From assembly GCA_033239005.1 (NCBI GenBank), contig BSQZ01000130.1, positions 307,501 through 371,500 of the forward strand: a stretch of DNA of 64,000 nt, read 5' to 3'. This document shows positions 11,410-21,984 of this stretch, piece by piece. The position numbers were made by a program, and so were the translations under genes. The DNA is from Lamellibrachia satsuma. Lineage: Eukaryota; Annelida; Polychaeta; Sabellida; Siboglinidae. Every line of letters starts with the position of its first letter. Position 1 is the first letter of the stretch. The notes under the pieces are model-generated. The model had not been told where the DNA came from. It was given only the letters and a program-made list of their open reading frames with translations, and ran no database searches.

Positions 11410-13950
11410 TTAGAGAGAAGTGTTATTTAAAAGTGGAACAGACATAGGAATAAACGATAGCCGTTTTCTATTTGTCTTGCATGTAACAGTTCTAAACCGT
11501 CTAGACGACTGCAGAAGGACGAATTCCTCATGCAAAATATGCGTGCTGTCAGCCAGAATGCGAGCGGCTTTCCGCAATACCTGCTTTTCATATAGAACAG
11601 TGAGAGTGGATTGTTTCGTACCAGTCACTTTGCTTCTGATGTTTACAATTCGCTGCCGATTATTCTTGTTTTTTTTGTCTGACGTTACCAAACCAACATA
11701 ATATAAAAGAAAATGTCAAAGCACTCTGGATAAACGACTTATAAAACATGGACAAAATGGTATTATCAATGTTAAAGGAACGAAGCTTCCTTAGACAGTA
11801 TAGACGCTGCTGGCACTTTTTTTATACGTAGCGCTACAGTGACTGTCCCATCTCAGTCTGTTGTCAATAATAGTACCGAGGTATTTGTATTCGTCAACTA
11901 TCTCCACCTTATCTTCGTGGGTGACAGTGTCAGTCTGGGATGGAGGGTCTTTCCTAAAGTCAATACACATATCTTTGTTTTTTGTTGCATTCAGGCACAG
12001 ACACGATTTATCACACCTATCAACAAAGTCCTTACAACGGGACCGTGGCCAGTCTCTTCATTGAACAGCAAGCTGAGTAAAGCTGTTTCATCTGAGAATT
12101 TAATAAGAAACCTATTGGGATGGGTGCTCCTGTAGTCATTAGTATACAATATGTACAACGGGGACACGGGACACAATCTTGGGGTGTACCAGTGGACACA
12201 ACCTTCACACTAGACGTGGTGTCATTCACACGAACCTGTTGGGGTCTTCCCACCAAAAATCCAAGCACTCATAGGGCCAAGTCAGACTCCAGTTTAAACT
12301 CAGAAATATTTTTTTAAAGCATGTAAGGCTGCATAGTGTTAAAAACAGAACTCAGATCAAGGTAGAGATGACAAGGTACAAAGTTTAGAAAAGTTTGCGT
12401 TCTCCACTCCTCTCCCAAACCCATAAGCAAATTGTAGGGGGTCTAGAAGATGAATGACAGTTGACGTTTTCCACAAGGTGGGGATTTTCTGTAAGCTAAG
12501 GGAGACCTGGCAAATGACGCGGAAGAGACCAAACAACTGAATGGCACAATTCTTCAAAACCTGACCGGAAATGCCACCAGGACAGAAACTTTTCTTCACA
12601 TGTGTACACTGGAATACTCTCAACACATCTTCTTCTTCAATTACTAATTCACCATTTGTCTTTGTTGATTTCTTAATATCGTCAAAGACAGAACAAAAAG
12701 CGTCTATGTCGAAACGAAAGTAGAAAGAATTCATATCCTCTGCATAGACCCCGTCATCTCTACCCCCCAACGGTGATAAGCGATTGGAATTCTGTCTGTT
12801 TTGCTGCATGTCACTCATCGTCTTAATGCCTTCCCAAAATGTTCTCATATCACCTCTTTTAAACTTCAGTTCTATTTTGTTTTTATAACCTTTGCGTTCC
12901 TAATATCTGATCTGACAGTCCTTTGAACTTCCCTTCGCTCAGCTAAATCTGCCTGAAACTAAACCCTTTTCGTCTCATTCAATACCTTTTTAGTTGTGTA
13001 GAAACTCAGAGTTTGTTGTTTGGGTTTTACACGCTTCAGAAGGCATATATAAATATGAACCAAGTGAAGTGTGATCGGTTTCCGCGATCGGTGGCTTGTC
13101 TATGGACCTATACGCATTAAGCACCGAACCGGTTCATGCGGGGTGGGAACGTGATGTACTGGTTGTAGGTAGGCAGATTTTGTTCAAGGCTGCACTGATT
13201 GAAATCACCCAGTATGAATATGGGCGCTTCGGTAGACAAAGCATCAAGTTTCTGTGTAACATCACGAATATGCTGGGCGGCTCGATTCACGTTGGTTCTG
13301 GGGTGTAGTCACAAACAATTGAAGAAATTCGCGACGTGGATATAGTGGCCGTAGCGAAATAGTCAACAGTTCAGTGTCAGGGGTGCAGAGCCGATCACGC
13401 GCAATAAAATTGTTGCAACAACGTTCATTTACATATAAGCAGTCACCCCACCTCTCTCCTTTCCGGTCGCTTCCTTGTCGCGGTCAAACCGGGTAGGACA
13501 TACAAATCCCTCTATAAAGTTCCCTGGTCAGACACAGAACTGTCGAACCAGGTTTCGATGAATGCCATGAGACAAGCGTCTCTGTGTTCGTTAAAATTGT
13601 TTACATTACCACGAAGTTCGTCTATCTTGAGACCTATCAAAGACATATATTTGCCAAAATCATGAATTGTAGAGGGGGCTTATATTTAATTTTCCTTATT
13701 GGCTGTCGCACACCACCCCTCCGTACTCGTTTACCCTCCCGTCTGGTGTTGTTCTGCATCAATTCGGGAGGAAAGTCAATGCTACTGGGAACATTTGAAT
13801 CTTGGTGTGCACGGGTGTTCAAGGCCAGTAAATAATTACGGCTAAGTCCGCCACGATGGAAATGTCCCTGCTGGCCGTTGCACAGGTGAATCAAAGTCTT
13901 CAGCATCACGAGAAGTCCAAGGAGCAGAACCTTGCAGTTTTCCACTACAG
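11410..13950 (-). mobile_element. Non-LTR retrotransposon relic, nearly full ORF2 (Rex1/Babar-like)
   Basis: Reading the minus strand from 13945: ALNTRAHQDSNVPSSIDFPP (ORF2 start region), then an endonuclease relic in broken frames to about 13050. The RT segment (12848-12357) follows with KKSFCPGGISGQVLKNC, VSLSLQKIPTLWK and DPLQFAYGFGRG. Next comes VNDTTSSVKVVSTGTPQDC (12250) with LLYILYTND and a degenerate FSDETALLS box. The C-terminus is IVNIRSKVTGTKQSTLT and RKAARILADSTHILHEEF (11690-11550). These blocks match the order of Rex1/Babar-type LINEs as I know them from fish and invertebrates. No block is free of lesions. The Asp pair is altered (SDE instead of ADD). Confidence 0.8.
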
Positions 13951-14109
13951 ATTACTCATGCACACAGTATAATCACAGTGCATACGTCGACCACACAAAA
14001 ACCGTCATAGAACAATAATATAACAAATAAGGCGAGAGTCGAACAGCTGCTTGTCGCCACAGAGTAGCGCCCAATATCGTCACAACGTTTAAAAGCTTCT
14101 TTTGATTTA

Positions 14110-14462
14110 TTTTATTGATTGATTGATTTTTTTAGGTATCCAGTGATAACGAGGATAACACATTAAAGCGTAATTACACTTATTTCCAATGTGGTCCTCC
14201 TGGTTTTTAAGATTGTTCTTCTCTAGACAAGTGAGTCCATCACAGATTTTTTCCATTTCCCTGGGAGGGATCTTTTACTTCCCCTGGCATAGACACCAGA
14301 TAGATGGGACCAACATCTTTTACTGTCTCTCACGAAATACAGAGGCCAAGTGGGATGAACGAAATTGCCCGAGCTTCGAAACGCCGGAGTTGGTTTCGAA
14401 CCCCGGTCCCATCTACCGAAAGCCCGCCGCTCTACCACCCGACCACTGCGCTGAGGTAACGT
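14110..14462 (-). mobile_element. tRNA-derived SINE
   Basis: On the minus strand the 5' head is tRNA-like: A box TGGTCGGGTGGTAGAGCGG (14428-14446) and B box GGTTCGAAACC (14392-14402). A body containing GGAAGTAAAAGATCCCTCC follows, then a tail of CAATCAATCAATAAAAT at the left end. Box spacing fits an internal Pol III promoter. No cloverleaf folds completely, so it is a SINE rather than a tRNA gene. Confidence 0.85.
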
Positions 14463-14499
14463 CACCAAACAACGCCCGTAGTTCTGATTTAGTGAAGGT

Positions 14500-15100
14500 G
14501 TAAGTATTTATCATAGAGGCCATATTTGTGTTATTATGTCAAACTGCGTTTATAAATGTAATAGTACTTAACAAAGTTGATTACAAAATTAAACCAATTG
14601 GTATAGTCTGAACATTTCAGAAACATAACCAATGATAAACAATTACTGCTGAAGCATTTTTGTCACTAGAACAAGATAGCAGGATAAATCACCAAAATAA
14701 TGCAACTAAATATACAATATACAAAAATGTAATCCAAGGACGGTATACACATTCGCAAACGTGTGTCTATTACAAAGAGATTTGGCTATACTGTCAAGTA
14801 TTCATATTATGAAAATAGTCAGTGTCCTTGCCTGGCATAATAATGACACAATTAGTGATGATACTAAGCACTAAGCCTATGCAGGGCACTATGTGGTGAT
14901 TATATTACCTTTTCTAGCTTCAAGGTTGCATGTTGGCTCCTTGATCTGGGTTAAGATTAAATATGCATGTCTCTCAATATGGTCTATCACAGGTAGATTC
15001 AGAATTAAATTGACTTATTTTAGAGTTAAGCTATATGCAAATAAATGGTCTCCAAGACTTGCATGGGAAATGACAATCTTTGACCATCCTAAATGCTACA
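14500..15100. other. No gene seen
   Basis: AT-rich, only short ORFs without motifs. Confidence 0.5.
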
Positions 15101-15109
15101 AACAATACT

Positions 15110-15260
15110 ACCGAGTGGTGTGTGGTAGGAAATAGGAGGTGGGATGTTGATCCTAAAAGTAGGTGGGAGGTGGACACAAATTACGGGAAGTGGGACGTCG
15201 GGTGGGAGATGGGAGGTTGGTCCCCAAAGCGGGTGGGAGATGACAGGTTGAAACTTCAGC
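15110..15260. repeat. GGTGGGA-rich minisatellite-like tract
   Basis: GTGGGAGGTGG, GTGGGATG, GGTGGGAGATGGGAGG and similar words recur at about 25-45 bp spacing. It is G-rich on the plus strand in an otherwise AT-rich setting. Confidence 0.6.
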
Positions 15261-15420
15261 CACACACTTACTATACTATTATAAATAATATTAATCGTTA
15301 TGGAATTCCAATATTTCTAAATAATACCGTCTTTATTTAAATATACAACTGGGTTATTTTAAGTATACACTGCATAACATGAAACTGCTCTAGTTTGAAA
15401 CATTGTGGAATAATTTGTGT

Positions 15421-15645
15421 ATATTTTGTTGTATTTTCTGTTCAAATGAATCCATCAACGCATTCCTTTGCAGGCATGTGGGTAAGTAGCACCGACTAGC
15501 CACTTCGAGACAGTTTGCTGTAATCATTGAGGCATGACCGTTGGTCTTTTAACTGCAGTATGTGCCAACGGTATGATTGAACAATATAATTATGAAAACA
15601 TGAACTGGCGGGCACACATATTGACCTCTTTATATAATGTTGTGC
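15421..15645. repeat. ~225-bp duplicated segment, copy 1
   Basis: Matches 15911-16135 in the same orientation along its length. Shared words include ATGAATCCATCAAC, GAGACAGTTTGCTGTAATCA, GTGCCAACGGTATGATTG and TTATGAAAACATGAA. Small indels and substitutions show it is old. Confidence 0.9.
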
Positions 15646-15910
15646 CGCAGATATTTGCCGATTAATGTAGGTACATATCGTTCTGCAATATACTGTGGAA
15701 CCACAGTCAGGGACGTTGCTAGGCATAAATTATCATGGACGCACAAATCTTAAGGTGTCTGTGGGTCCATTGTTCAAATGTAAATTATAATAATTTGTAA
15801 TATAGTGGATTTTGAAGTCGAAATAAAACAAAAGAGAATGCCCCGCTGGCAACGGAGAAAACGTTGACCCCATACTCGATCCCCATCCCTGAGAATAGGC
15901 GTATGTGAAC

Positions 15911-16135
15911 CTTGTATTTTCTGTTGAAATGAATCCATCAACACATTCCATTGACAGGCAAGTTGGTCAGTAGCACCGACTAGGCATTTCGAGACAGTTT
16001 GCTGTAATCATTGAGGTATGACCGTTGTCCTTTTAACTGTAGTATATGTGCCAACGGTATGATTGGACATAATAGAACCATAAATTATGAAAACATGAAG
16101 TGGCGGCACATATTGACCTTTTAATATAATGTTGT
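15911..16135. repeat. ~225-bp duplicated segment, copy 2
   Basis: Second copy of 15421-15645, separated by about 265 bp of unique sequence. Confidence 0.9.
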
Positions 16136-16159
16136 TACACAAACATCCATGCTGTGCAT

Positions 16160-16245
16160 GAACACATACACGCCGTTTATTCTTCAGGATTTCTGTTATC
16201 GGCCATTTATTTTAAAGAAGCTTGTCTCTTACATGTGGTGGCCAC
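16160..16245. repeat. Short dispersed repeat, also at 20208-20290
   Basis: GCCGTTTATTCTTCAG, TTTCTGTTAT and GGCCATTTATTTTAA occur in the same order and spacing at both places. Confidence 0.85.
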
Positions 16246-16296
16246 TTCCATTCTTACATTCCCCATATCCATTTCCCTTCTTACTTTTTCCCATCT

Positions 16297-16415
16297 AACC
16301 ATATCCTTCTGTTTTATGTTCCCTGCCCATTCTGTTATTTACTTGTCTCCCTCTCCGTTGCATGTTCCCGTGCTTCTCTCTCCCATCTGGTCTACTCCCA
16401 TGACCCTCCATTCAA
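16297..16415 (-). mobile_element. Fragment of CR1 5' leader
   Basis: Homologous to 8529-8655. No ORF1 follows, so this is an isolated piece of the same LINE family. Confidence 0.7.
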
Positions 16416-16439
16416 TCACCGATTGTGAAATAAACTAGA

Positions 16440-18105
16440 TAGCTATGGAATAAAAGAAAACATATTGGATTGGGTTGCAGCATTGTTGGCTCACAGAAGT
16501 CAACTTGCCAGTGTAAACAATTCATATTCAGACAGGCAAGACGTAATAAGTGGAATACCCCAAGGGTACTGGTCCTCTACTTTGTATGTTATCATTTTCA
16601 TAAATGACTTGCCTAATGTCATAAGCAGCTCATACATCTTCTTGTTCGCCGACGATATGAAGCTTTTCCACCCAATCTACACTCAGGATGACCGCATGAG
16701 ACTACAACAAGATCCTTGCCAAACACTGGACAGATTCGTCACTCTTGGAATTCCACCTAATAAATGCAGCCACACGAGACTCGGGAAATCACATATAAAA
16801 TGACGGTTACAAACTGGGACGAAATCATACTATATATGAATACGTACAGAGAAGTTTAGACATATTGGAGTTACTTTTGATTCTTCAGTAAGCTTTGAGG
16901 CACATATGTAGGAAAAAAATATCAAAGATAACTAAACGTTTGGCATAACAACGCGTACCTTCGACCACACAAATGAACAGTGCTTCACACAATGTTTAAG
17001 TCCCCTGTCTGTCCACACATGGAATGCGCTAATTAAGTTTGCACCACATCCCTAATGAAGCATATCACATCTCTTGAAAACGTCCACCTTGATTATAAAG
17101 AGCGATTACAGATACTAACATTACCAATACTGGCTTAGCGTCGACTCAGGGGAGACATGATTCAATTATATAACATATTAACAGGGACATGCGATGCATC
17201 GGTTTCACCTAGAGACGTCATTTCACTTCACCTTTACCCGAGTGTAGAGACAACGATTCTGACACAAGAGGACATAACCTAAAAATAGACAAAAAATAAA
17301 AATATATTAATTTATATACCGATGCAAAGAGGCATAGCAAGTGGGAAATATTTGTGTTGGTGATTCATCTACCACCATACAGAGGCATAGCAAGTGGGAA
17401 ATACGTGTGTTCGTGACTCATCTAGCACCTTACAGAGGCATTGCGAGTGGGAAATACGTGACGTGTGTTCATGACTCATCTAACACGATACATAGGCATA
17501 GCAAGTGGGAAATACGTGTGTTCGTGACTCATCTAGCACCTTACAGAGGCATAGCAAGTCGGAAATACATGTGTTCATGACTCTTCTAGCATCATACATA
17601 TGCATAACATGTGGGAAATACGTGTGTTCGTGACTTATCTAGCACCATACATAGGCAGCAAGTGGGGAAATACGTGTGTTCATGACTCATCTAGCACCAT
17701 ACATAGGCATAGCAAGTGGGAAATACGTGTGTTCATGACTCATCAAGCACCATACAGAGGCATAGCAAGTGTGAAATACGTGTGTTCATGACTCATTTAG
17801 CACCATACATACGCATAGCAAGTGGGAAATAAGTGTGTATTTCATATGACTCACTTAACGCCGTAGAGACCTTCTACCTGATGTCTACGCAATGGTAGTT
17901 AAAATTAAATTTCCCACGTACTCCTCCATTAAACAAATGGAACCGCCGCTAGGCGTTCTAAGCAACATGTATTCTAAAGGGTAATAAACGAGTAATCCAA
18001 AAGGTGCTGATATATGTTCCAAATGAGTGGAGCAAAATGCCAAATGATTGTGTTAATGCAATTGACAAATATATGATAAGGGCGGAGTATACATGGATTT
18101 CGCAT
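16440..18105 (+). mobile_element. CR1-like LINE relic split by a minisatellite
   Basis: RT blocks ILDWVAALLAHRSQ, DVISGIPQGYWSSTLYV and FLFADDMKLFHPI (catalytic box near 16648) sit in one frame. The C-terminal part continues with broken frames to a TRGHNLKID box near 17270. The ~53-bp minisatellite intervenes, and the last block (VPNEWSKMPNDCVNAI, IDKYMIRAEYTW) reappears at 18015-18100. The same end block is seen in the CR1 ORF2 at 4.8 kb (EWNKLPNDCVNAS, DRYLIRAGYT). The repeat array therefore expanded, or was inserted, inside the LINE reading frame. Confidence 0.8.
17330..17855. repeat. ~53-bp minisatellite, about ten copies, with TGACTCA cores
   Basis: The unit is roughly GCATAGCAAGTGGGAAATAC + GTGTGTTCATGACTCATC + TAGCACCATACATAG. 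I count about ten copies with small indels. Seven keep an exact TGACTCA (bZIP/AP-1 half-palindrome site), and three have single changes (GATTCA, GACTCT, GACTTA). Each copy also has CAAGTGGGA. Confidence 0.95.
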
Positions 18106-19109
18106 GCACATTTGAATTAAAAATTATTTTGGAAAGTGGAGCACATTTTATGAGAGTCTACCAAAAATATACTTCGTTATGTTTTGAAAAAAAATGTAGT
18201 GGTCATCGTTTTTTAAGATATAATAGTTATCAAGAAATAATATCAACTTTAGTGGAGACAATCCGTGGTTCGTCCCCTATATCTGCTCGTGAGTCGCCAT
18301 CCTATATCGACGCCACACGAAGGCGACAGTGTCACGCTACAGTACCAATGTCTTTTCAGCGACACACGTTATTGTACTGTTGTGTTCAACTTTGTACAGC
18401 TGATATAGCTGGTGCTAAAAATAACGACAAACTGGGTGTAAACTGACAATTCTGCAGCTACAGGACAAAAGTGCATGGCTGTCACGTCTGATCCCGGGGT
18501 AGCACCTGGTGTAAGAGTTCGAAGTTATACATAAAAATATGTCTTTCTGGTGGGTAAGTATTCTTTTCTATCACGTGTTGTATGTAAGCAAGCAAGTTTC
18601 ACTAATGTTTTTGTCATTACTTATTTTCACTTAGCTAAGTCCAACGGGAAGTCACAATTCGGAGGTCTGGCATTTTTATTTTCGCAAGTTTGCTAAACAT
18701 ACACCGACATAATGATTGGACGCAGGTAACTTCACCGCTTCAAATTCAGCTGTACGTTGCAAACAAAAGTTGTAGTGTTCTTTGGACCGTTTAACTTCCA
18801 CGACAATGTACTGGAAACAGTTCGGCTTGTGTCCCTCGCACTAGATGTTTTTCTGGTTACTGAACCATTTACTTCATAAACCAAATACCTAGACTCGCCG
18901 ACATATCAACTTACACAAGGTTGTCCTGGTAGAAACTACGACAGACTTATCTTGTCAACGTCTACACCGCATAGTAGTTTGTGAATATGTCTGTTCCCTC
19001 ACATCTGCGTCAGTTTCATATCCGTGGGGCTGAACTTTTGTAGGCATGTTCATACATTAATAGTTTTTTTCTGGAAATTCTCCGGGGTGGGGATATTGCG
19101 AAGGAATGT

Positions 19110-19235
19110 ATGCGGACGTTTGACGTATTGTAACTGGGGACAATACTAGTTTCTATTTATGTAAATTGTTTACAACGCTAACCATGTTTTTCTAAGATTG
19201 TTCCGAGTTACGTGATCTACGTCAAACGTCCACAT
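19110..19235. repeat. Imperfect inverted repeat
   Basis: ATGCGGACGTTTGACGTA (19110-19127) pairs with TACGTCAAACGTCCACAT (19218-19235) with one mismatch. Weaker pairing extends outward (TTCTCC, GCGAAGGAA on the left against the reverse complement on the right) and inward (GTAACT against AGTTAC). It could be the arms of a small non-autonomous DNA element. Confidence 0.6.
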
Positions 19236-20207
19236 CAGTTCCATCGCAGGTAGGAGAACTTCTTGTAATCGGCAGCCGTACATGACTTTTTGGACATGAA
19301 GTTGTGTCAATCAATGCCACTGGAATTACCCAGTGGTTTATTTTGTAGCACCGCTAGAAATAAATCAAACAGGCGCTTTCCGAATGTTTTTTTGCGCAAC
19401 TGTATTGTTTTTAATTTGGTGATTTTCGTCTTTCTCTCCTCGACTCAAATTTGATAAATATCTAGATACGTTCAGTTTCAAGTGGTCTCCGATAGAACCA
19501 TGCTACTGACAAAGAGCAACCATGCATTGAAGTGTTAGAAATAGCACGAAACAGGTAGTTTAGCTACGCAGTCGTCTTAGCCATGAAAGACCCACCCACC
19601 CCCTTGGCCACGGACGAATACCACTACATAGCGTTAGGCAGTTTCGCACTTAAAAACGTTAACATAACCGGGGGGTCTCCGTGTGTATCCTTCATACATT
19701 ATTTACACATGACATGTGGAATATAATATTATTGCTGGTGAAGAGTCAACACAATGAAAGTCCAGTTTGATCAGCACCACGTGATTGTTTGGATATGCGC
19801 ATAATATTATAGTAGTAGCGTACGCTTCACGGATGAACGCATTTCAAAAGCCTATACGTAACTGGACGTCTGAACAGTTCTGCCGGGGGTATGATGTAAA
19901 TCGGTTGGATGGGTAGTAATGCATAATATCACGCTAAACGCACGCACGAACGCTCACACACACACACGCACACACGCGCGCGCACACACACACAGGGTCA
20001 GACTTTGGTCCCTTGAACTAGTGTGAACTAGTGTGAACGAGCCTGTACCGGGCTGGAGCAAATAAAAAGCTTAGTTAATGTGTTTTACAAGCGCACACAC
20101 AACAGGTGTGAGTTATCAGAGTGTCCCCATAGCATCATAACAAGTGTCCCTTTGTTTGAAATAGAATACGTGAATGGAATACATCTTTGAATAATTATTA
20201 AATTACA

Positions 20208-20290
20208 TGCACATGCCGTTTATTCTTCAGTATTTCTGTTATTGGCCATTTATTTTAATGAAGCATATTTGTTATATGTGCGGTGTAAGG
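20208..20290. repeat. Short dispersed repeat, second copy of 16160-16245
   Basis: See the copy at 16160. Same orientation. Confidence 0.85.
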
Positions 20291-20407
20291 CATTTGTGGA
20301 AAATACAGTCAGACACCCATTATGTGCCAGACCACATTTATAAGTACTTAGCATATTCATAGAAATGCATGGACAATGTTGGGATTAATGGTCTGAATAT
20401 ATTATAT

Positions 20408-20715
20408 TGGGTGCAGTAACGTAGCGGTCTAAACATTGGATTCTCAATTGAGAGAACCCATGTTCGAATCCTCTTGCTGTCGTTTCAAAGCTTCAGCAAT
20501 TTCGTTCAACCCACGTTGCCACAGTTCATTCAGGTGTAAATAAGTACCTGGCTTCAGACACTTGTTGATATAGTCATCGCTCAGTAATCGCAGCGTGGCT
20601 GAATGTTTCCCATTGAAGTCGAGGTGGCCCTTGAATGAACAGATCTGCCAGGGTGTGAAGTGGAAGGCACTTTGAACATTCCCACGGACTGGGTACAGCG
20701 CCACATAAGAACGTT
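20408..20715 (+). mobile_element. tRNA-derived SINE with L2-like 3' end
   Basis: A-box-like TAGCGGTCTAAACATTGG (from 20422) and B box GTTCGAATCC (20462-20471), with an anticodon-arm-like ATTCTCAATTGAGAG between. A body with TAAGTACCTGGC follows, and the 3' end contains GCGCCACATAAGAAC. That end resembles the GCGCTATGTAAGTTA terminus of the LINE at 9.6-10.8 kb, as expected if the LINE enzyme mobilised the SINE. Confidence 0.8.
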
Positions 20716-21469
20716 CCTTTTACCTTGTTGATGCTGACTGATCTCCAAACGTATATTCCACTAGTATTAAGTATTTCAACTCAAGTTACCAGGGCAAATA
20801 AATTGCGTAATAAACCATGGTAGAATTTAATATATGGTGCAGACTCTTTATGAATATTGTATTACAGCTGTCCCCAGACTTGGGGTCAATTACAGTGTAA
20901 TTGGAATTGATATGTCAATTCCGGAATTGGAATTTTTTGACAAAAGTAATTTAAATTGGTGGACATGCAGCTTTTTGGTACTTTGAGTTGCTTTAGTTTC
21001 CAATCACTTTTTTTATATGTTTAATTCAAATTATTCTTTGCAAATAATCATATTTGTCTGCCAGTATGTAGGCCCTACTACAAAATGCAAACTTTAAATA
21101 AATCTGCTCTAAAAATAGATATTAATTTTGCGCATTGGATATTTATATGGTTGCTCTGTTCGCATGCTGTTATTTCAATGTGGCAGTGATAACTGGAATT
21201 GGTATATTGGAATTGGTATTTTGGAATGCTGGTGTGGGATTGGAAGTGATATAATATAGTGCCTAATTGAGCACCCAGATCTGGCTATCACAATTTAAGC
21301 TACAACAATTTCCGTGGTTGCACTACTTGCTGACTGTAACAGATCAGTGTGTCATGCATTATTAATAGCTCCAAATAATTAATTCAATGCATATCATATG
21401 ACTATGAATAATATACACTCGTGCAGCATAAGTGTACCTGTTGAAAACTGTCACATGGCAACTTCTTAT

Positions 21470-21473
<4 letters not shown>

Positions 21474-21514
<41 letters not shown>

Positions 21515-21597
21515 GCGTGTGTGTGTGCGTGTGCGTGTGCGTGTGCGTGTGCGTGTGCGTGTGCGTGTGCGTGTGCGTGTGCGTGTGCGTGTGTGTT

Positions 21598-21674
<77 letters not shown>
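21474..21674. repeat. Compound (TG)n-(TGTGCG)n-(TA)n microsatellite
   Basis: Pure TG, then an alternating GTGTGC higher-order unit to about 21600, then pure TA to 21674. Confidence 0.97.
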
Positions 21675-21677
<3 letters not shown>

Positions 21678-21984
21678 TATATCATCTAATATCCTACATA
21701 ATGCATACATGTGTATAAACATTTGATAATTACAATGATAATTTCAAAAAGTAGGGAGCAAACCAAGGTGACTTCGGGATGACTTTGGCCTAGTGGTGGT
21801 TTGGTCATCCAATGTTTTGTGGGAGAAGCAAATATCAGCACCAGTGGAACCACCTAAAGATTGAAATGCATATTAGTTCACACTGACGTTTGGCTACGTA
21901 TGTGTCAATGTCTCAAAAAGTGTATAATTGCAGGTCAAAAAAATGTATTTATTATTCAAAAAAAGTAAGTTTTCTTTTCTTACA

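Larger units (their letters stand above)
18110..20400. other. Non-coding stretch; imperfect inverted repeat and (CA)n
   Basis: No ORF with recognisable content. It contains the inverted repeat at 19110-19235 and a (CA)n tract at about 19955-19994. Confidence 0.5.

Noticed and set aside
14392..14446. Possible tRNA gene (A and B boxes)
   Set aside because: A full cloverleaf does not form, and the body plus AATC tail continues for more than 250 bp, which fits a SINE.
17330..17855. CRISPR array
   Set aside because: Units of ~53 bp are repeated head to tail with no unique spacers, in a eukaryotic genome. It is a minisatellite.
20422..20471. Possible tRNA gene
   Set aside because: Boxes are present but the acceptor stem does not close and a long SINE body follows.
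21362..21722. ORFs of repeated Tyr-Ile, Cys-Val or His-Thr
   Set aside because: Translation of (TA)n and (TG)n microsatellites. The same holds at 4300, 24180, 46300 and 53940.
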